Shown here piece after piece: positions 4,306 through 6,613 of a stretch of DNA of 6,613 nucleotides. This stretch comes from Pseudanabaena sp. CAN_BIN31 (GTDB taxonomy: Bacteria > Cyanobacteriota > Cyanobacteriia > Pseudanabaenales > Pseudanabaenaceae). The position numbers and the translations under genes were made by a program. The notes beneath the pieces were generated by a model. The model ran no database searches, had not been told where the DNA came from, and saw only the letters and a list, made by a program, of their open reading frames with translations. Location: positions 1 to 6,613 of the forward strand of contig JAJAZG010000409.1 of NCBI GenBank assembly GCA_026785865.1, written 5' to 3'. The stretch's first letter is position 1; every line of letters begins with the position of its first letter.

Positions 4306-6198
4306 ATGACCACATCTAACGCTCCCGCTCTCAAAATCATCGCCCTCGGCGGACTTCATGAAATTGGTAAAAATACATGGGTGTTTGAATATAACGACGA
4401 GATTATGCTGCTTGATGGTGGCTTGTCTTTCCCTGACAATATGATGCCAGGTGTAAACGTGGTATTGCCTGATATGACTTACTTGCGCGAAAACAAGCAT
4501 AAGATCAAGGGCATGATTGTCACACACGGACATGAAGATCATATCGGCGCAATTTCTTTCCATTTGAAACAGTTTGAAATTCCTGTTATTTATGGTCCTC
4601 GCCTAGCAATGGCTCTGCTCGAAGACAAACTTCGTGAAGCAGGCGTACTCAATCGCACCGAACTCCGCCGCGTTATGCCTCGCGATGTTGTCCGTGTCGG
4701 TACGAGCTTCTTTGTTGAGTTCATTCGTAATACCCACTCGATCGCCGATAGCTTCTCGATCGCTATTAACACACCTGCTGGTGTCGTCATTCACTCTGGC
4801 GACTTCAAAATCGACCATACTCCTGTAGATGGTGAGTTCTTTGACCTGCATCGATTGGCTGAGCATGGTGAAAAAGGTGTATTGGCTTTGATTAGCGATT
4901 CCACCAATGCCGAACTACCAGGTGTTACTCCTTCTGAACGCGCGGTATATCCCAATCTCGAAAAGTACATCATGATGGCAAAGGGGCGAGTAATTATTAC
5001 CACCTTCGCTTCTTCAGTCCATCGTGTGAATATGATTTTGGACATTGCTGATAAGCATGGTCGCGTGGTTGGTGTCGTCGGGCGATCGATGTTGAACGTA
5101 ATCGCCCATGCACGTAATCTTGGTTACATCAAATGCCGCGATGACCTCTTCCAACCTTTGCAAAATTTACGTCATTATCGCGACGATCAAATTTTGATTT
5201 TGACTACAGGTTCTCAAGGTGAGCCAATGTCGGCATTGACTCGGATGTCAAATTCTGGTCACAAGCAACTCGAAGTTCGTCAAGGTGACACAGTTATTTT
5301 CTCTGCTAATCCTATTCCTGGAAATACAATTCCTGTAGTTCGCACAATCGATCGATTGATGGCACTCGGCGCAAATGTAATCTACGGAAAAGATAAAGGC
5401 ATTCACGTTTCAGGACACGGCTCTCAAGAAGATCATAAAATGATGTTGGCACTGGTGCGTCCGAAGTTCTTCTTCCCTGCTCACGGTGAATTGAGAATGC
5501 TGAGACAGCACGCGAAGATGGCGGAAGCCATGGGCATTCCTAGTGAAAATATCGTCATTGCCGAAAACGGTGATGTCGTTGAAGTTTGCCAAGATTACAT
5601 GAGGATTGTAGACAAGGTTCCTTCTGGTGTTGAACTGGTTGATTCTTCTCGCGATGGCATGGTTAAGGGCGATGTATTACGCGATCGCCAACAAATTTCG
5701 GGTGACGGTATTTTCACGATCGCCGTATCAGTTGGCTTCGATGGTAAGCTTGCCACGACTCCTGACATTCAACTAAGCGGTGTCGTCTTGCCGATGGAAC
5801 GCTCACAGATCATTGCGGCAGTTGCGAAGGCGATCGATAATTCCTTAGCGAATTGCTGGAGTAACTTTGCGCGTAACGTTGGTTCTCTGGAAGTTGATTG
5901 GATTGGTCTGCGTGGTCAACTTGAGCGTGACCTCACTCGTGTTTTGCGCCAACAAATGCAAAGCAAGCCAATGATCGTTTTCCTATTGCAAACGCCTCCA
6001 AATTCCACTCAATCTGCCCCTGCTCCTGTTGCAAAACCGAATGCTTTAGGTGTGACCTTAAAATCAGGTAGTGGCAAGGTGATTCCAAAAGTTGAAAATG
6101 GAATTAACGTCAATGGTAATGGTACGGCAGTAATCACTTCTGGTGAAGTCGCTACTGCTAGTGCTGGCAGACGCAAGCGCACTGCGGCAACAGTGTAA
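4306..6198 (+). CDS. rnj: Ribonuclease J (metallo-beta-lactamase/beta-CASP)
   Basis: This is a cytosolic RNA-decay and processing enzyme. The family has 5'-3' exonuclease and endonuclease activity, and in cyanobacteria it acts alongside RNase E. In the 630-residue protein the beta-lactamase motif HGHEDHIG spans 74-81 (ligands His74, His76, Asp78, His79). His144 (RNTHSIADS), Asp166 (SGDFK) and His393 (PAHGE) complete the two-metal site. The numbering nearly coincides with B. subtilis RNase J1. The beta-CASP insert includes ITTFASSVHR (231-240), TTGSQGEPMSAL (300-311) and HVSGHGSQED (367-376), the last lining the 5'-phosphate pocket in known structures. The C-terminal domain (about 460-562) is followed by a low-complexity Pro/Asn/Gly/Ala tail (about 563-620) ending in basic GRRKRTAATV. 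Core residues are intact. The ATG at 4306 leads directly into the N-terminal strand. A bidirectional terminator-like palindrome lies 67 bp downstream. Confidence 0.97.
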   Translation: MTTSNAPALKIIALGGLHEIGKNTWVFEYNDEIMLLDGGLSFPDNMMPGVNVVLPDMTYLRENKHKIKGMIVTHGHEDHIGAISFHLKQFEIPVIYGPRLAMALLEDKLREAGVLNRTELRRVMPRDVVRVGTSFFVEFIRNTHSIADSFSIAINTPAGVVIHSGDFKIDHTPVDGEFFDLHRLAEHGEKGVLALISDSTNAELPGVTPSERAVYPNLEKYIMMAKGRVIITTFASSVHRVNMILDIADKHGRVVGVVGRSMLNVIAHARNLGYIKCRDDLFQPLQNLRHYRDDQILILTTGSQGEPMSALTRMSNSGHKQLEVRQGDTVIFSANPIPGNTIPVVRTIDRLMALGANVIYGKDKGIHVSGHGSQEDHKMMLALVRPKFFFPAHGELRMLRQHAKMAEAMGIPSENIVIAENGDVVEVCQDYMRIVDKVPSGVELVDSSRDGMVKGDVLRDRQQISGDGIFTIAVSVGFDGKLATTPDIQLSGVVLPMERSQIIAAVAKAIDNSLANCWSNFARNVGSLEVDWIGLRGQLERDLTRVLRQQMQSKPMIVFLLQTPPNSTQSAPAPVAKPNALGVTLKSGSGKVIPKVENGINVNGNGTAVITSGEVATASAGRRKRTAATV

Positions 6199-6410
6199 GT
6201 AAATTGAATTAACCGCGCTTTGCGTGACTTTTATAGCGATCGCCAAGCATGTTAGGACACAAAAACCAAAAATATAAGGCGGCGCTCCGCGCCGCCTTAT
6301 ATTTTTGGGCTTTTATTTTGCCTTAATACAGGTGGCGACAGCTATACAAAAATATTGTGGTTCGTTAGTTCGCAACTTGCTGTAATTGTGACGACTCCCG
6401 ACGCTGACGC
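6199..6410. other. Intergenic region between rnj and tnpB
   Basis: No credible coding sequence is seen. It contains a HIP1 site (6236-6243), the long palindrome at 6266-6308, the probable outer boundary of an IS200/IS605-type right end near 6388, and the 3' half of a stem-loop overlapping the tnpB stop. The stretch 6309-6387 is AT-rich with a short TTCGTTAGTTCG repeat (6361-6372) and otherwise nothing I can name. Confidence 0.7.
6266..6308. terminator. Perfect 20-bp-arm inverted repeat, probable bidirectional terminator
   Basis: The left arm CCAAAAATATAAGGCGGCGC (6266-6285) and the right arm (6289-6308), its exact reverse complement, flank a 3-nt TCC spacer. The inner ten base pairs are GC-rich (GGCGGCGC core) and the outer part is A/T-rich. 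Read from either strand, a strong GC hairpin is therefore followed by a TTATATTTTT run. It lies between the 3' ends of convergent rnj and tnpB, the right place to stop transcription from both. A perfect palindrome of this length may also be a copy of a dispersed repeat family. Confidence 0.75.
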
Positions 6411-6475
6411 TTAGGCGTACAGCGCGGGCTTCTCAGCAACACCACCAATCGGTTCGGTTACACGCTGAGCTTTAA
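6388..6475 (-). ncRNA. Candidate TnpB guide RNA (reRNA/omegaRNA) scaffold, 3' portion
   Basis: On the minus strand the 3' end of tnpB folds into two consecutive stem-loops. The first pairs GCTCAG-type arms (plus-strand CTCAGC 6432-6437 with GCTGAG 6464-6469), with an inner ACC/GGT pair (6444-6446 and 6451-6453). The second (6397-6428) has 13 base pairs: 4 + 5 + 4, with one single-base bulge on each side and a 4-base loop. A linker of about 9 nt then reaches the presumed element end. TnpB proteins of this family are known to use such an RNA, derived from the tnpB 3' end and element right end, with flanking DNA as the guide. Here the guide would be the minus-strand sequence from 6387 downward. 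The 5' end and expression are not determinable from sequence. Confidence 0.5.
6397..6428 (-). repeat. Stem-loop with the tnpB stop codon in its loop
   Basis: Plus-strand arms: CCCG (6397-6400) pairs with CGGG (6425-6428), CGCTG (6402-6406) with CAGCG (6420-6424), and ACGC (6407-6410) with GCGT (6415-6418). Single bases at 6401 and 6419 are bulged and the loop is 6411-6414. On the minus strand the loop reads CTAA, so the TAA stop of tnpB is the loop itself. The hairpin is compatible with the conserved right-end structure of the element and with the terminal stem of a reRNA. Confidence 0.8.
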
Positions 6476-6613
6476 TCACTGTCCGCCCGACAGCAATGTT
6501 TTTAATATTGATAGCAGCATTGATATCCCGATCCATTTCCAGCCCACATACATGGCAACTATGCCAACGATCTGAAATGGTCTTGGGGATATGAGTACCG
6601 CAGGTAGAGCAAA
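6411..6613 (-). CDS. tnpB: TnpB (IS200/IS605 family RNA-guided nuclease), C-terminal 66 residues
   Basis: Only the 3' end is in the window. The first complete codon is at 6611-6609 and the stop TAA is at 6413-6411. The fragment begins CSTCGTHIPKTISDRW and contains a Zn-ribbon with two CxxC pairs (fragment residues 1/4 and 19/22), followed by CGLEMDRDINAAINIKNIA. DRDINAA is the RuvC-III motif that supplies a catalytic acidic residue. The ending KPALYA resembles the usual short TnpB tail after the last helix. All visible motifs are intact, but most of the protein, including the other RuvC acidic residues, lies off the window, so its activity cannot be judged. It is convergent with rnj. Its last codons are also part of the RNA stem-loop at 6397-6428. 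Related IscB or Fanzor proteins are less likely, given the Zn-ribbon and tail form. Confidence 0.9.
   Translation of the reverse strand, partial: CSTCGTHIPKTISDRWHSCHVCGLEMDRDINAAINIKNIAVGRTVIKAQRVTEPIGGVAEKPALYA

Larger units (their letters stand above)
532..6243. repeat. HIP1 octamers (GCGATCGC), at least 11 scattered copies
   Basis: GCGATCGC starts at 532, 747, 1096, 1591, 1611, 3349, 3406, 3514, 3954, 5681 and 6236. A random 6.6-kb sequence would hold roughly 0.1 copy. Ten copies are in coding sequence and one (6236) is intergenic. The coordinates here span first to last copy, and the octamers are not a single element. HIP1 abundance is a known hallmark of many cyanobacterial genomes and is the main taxonomic evidence in this window. 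Confidence 0.95.
6388..6613 (-). mobile_element. Right end of an IS200/IS605-type element carrying tnpB (continues beyond window)
   Basis: The tnpB 3' end, the stem-loop overlapping its stop, and a minus-strand GGGAGTCGTCAC string (6399 down to 6388) together resemble right ends of cyanobacterial IS200/IS605 family elements. The family lacks terminal inverted repeats and target duplications, so the boundary near 6388 is inferred from similarity to remembered right ends. It is not proven. The left end and any tnpA are outside the window. Confidence 0.65.

Noticed and set aside
4303..4563. Minus-strand open frame opposite the rnj 5' end
   Set aside because: It lies opposite RNase J's metal-binding region, has a composition typical of an antisense shadow, and has no motif or ribosome-binding site.
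4603..4866. Other overlapping minus-strand frames inside rnj
   Set aside because: They exist because the plus-strand codons leave the opposite frames open. None has a recognisable domain.
1..6613. CRISPR array, tRNA or rRNA genes
   Set aside because: No regularly spaced direct repeats and no cloverleaf or rRNA-like segments were seen on either strand.

Overview
The window is almost certainly chromosomal DNA of a cyanobacterium. At least eleven copies of the HIP1 octamer GCGATCGC are present, starting at 532, 747, 1096, 1591, 1611, 3349, 3406, 3514, 3954, 5681 and 6236. The gene set (CdsA, a membrane-anchored J-domain protein next to a DUF3143 protein, then asd-dapA-rnj) is also typical of cyanobacteria. 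The AT-leaning composition and the style of the intergenic palindrome suggest a Pseudanabaena-like filamentous lineage, but this is an impression and not a demonstrated assignment.

Layout. At 2-223 (+) is the 3' end of a gene for a cyclic-nucleotide-binding-domain protein. It converges on cdsA (255-1157, -), which encodes phosphatidate cytidylyltransferase. A 17-bp tandem duplication lies exactly over the cdsA stop codon. cdsA diverges from a small operon with only 27 bp between start codons: a J-domain protein with a C-terminal membrane helix (1185-1667) and, 6 bp later, a DUF3143 protein (1674-1946). A 137-bp gap leads to asd (2084-3100, TTG start with a strong Shine-Dalgarno), then dapA (3142-4035). 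A perfect 20-bp palindrome that includes the asd stop codon sits between them. A 270-bp leader region precedes rnj (4306-6198), which encodes ribonuclease J.

Downstream of rnj a perfect 20-bp-arm inverted repeat (6266-6308) looks like a two-way terminator and possibly a dispersed repeat. The window then enters, from its right end, an IS200/IS605-type element. The last 66 codons of tnpB (6411-6613, -) are present, including the Zn-ribbon and the DRDINAA RuvC-III motif. They overlap two stem-loops that look like the scaffold of a TnpB-guiding RNA (reRNA/omegaRNA). The tnpB stop codon is in the apical loop of the second stem.

Functionally, asd and dapA are consecutive steps of the aspartate pathway toward diaminopimelate and lysine, while asd also feeds threonine and methionine synthesis. 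rnj is a core RNA-decay nuclease and cdsA supplies CDP-diacylglycerol for phospholipids. Most of the window is ordinary housekeeping DNA. The parts worth a second look are the TnpB/reRNA right end, the palindromes, a 13-mer shared upstream of asd and rnj, and the unexplained rnj leader. No tRNA, rRNA or CRISPR array is visible.
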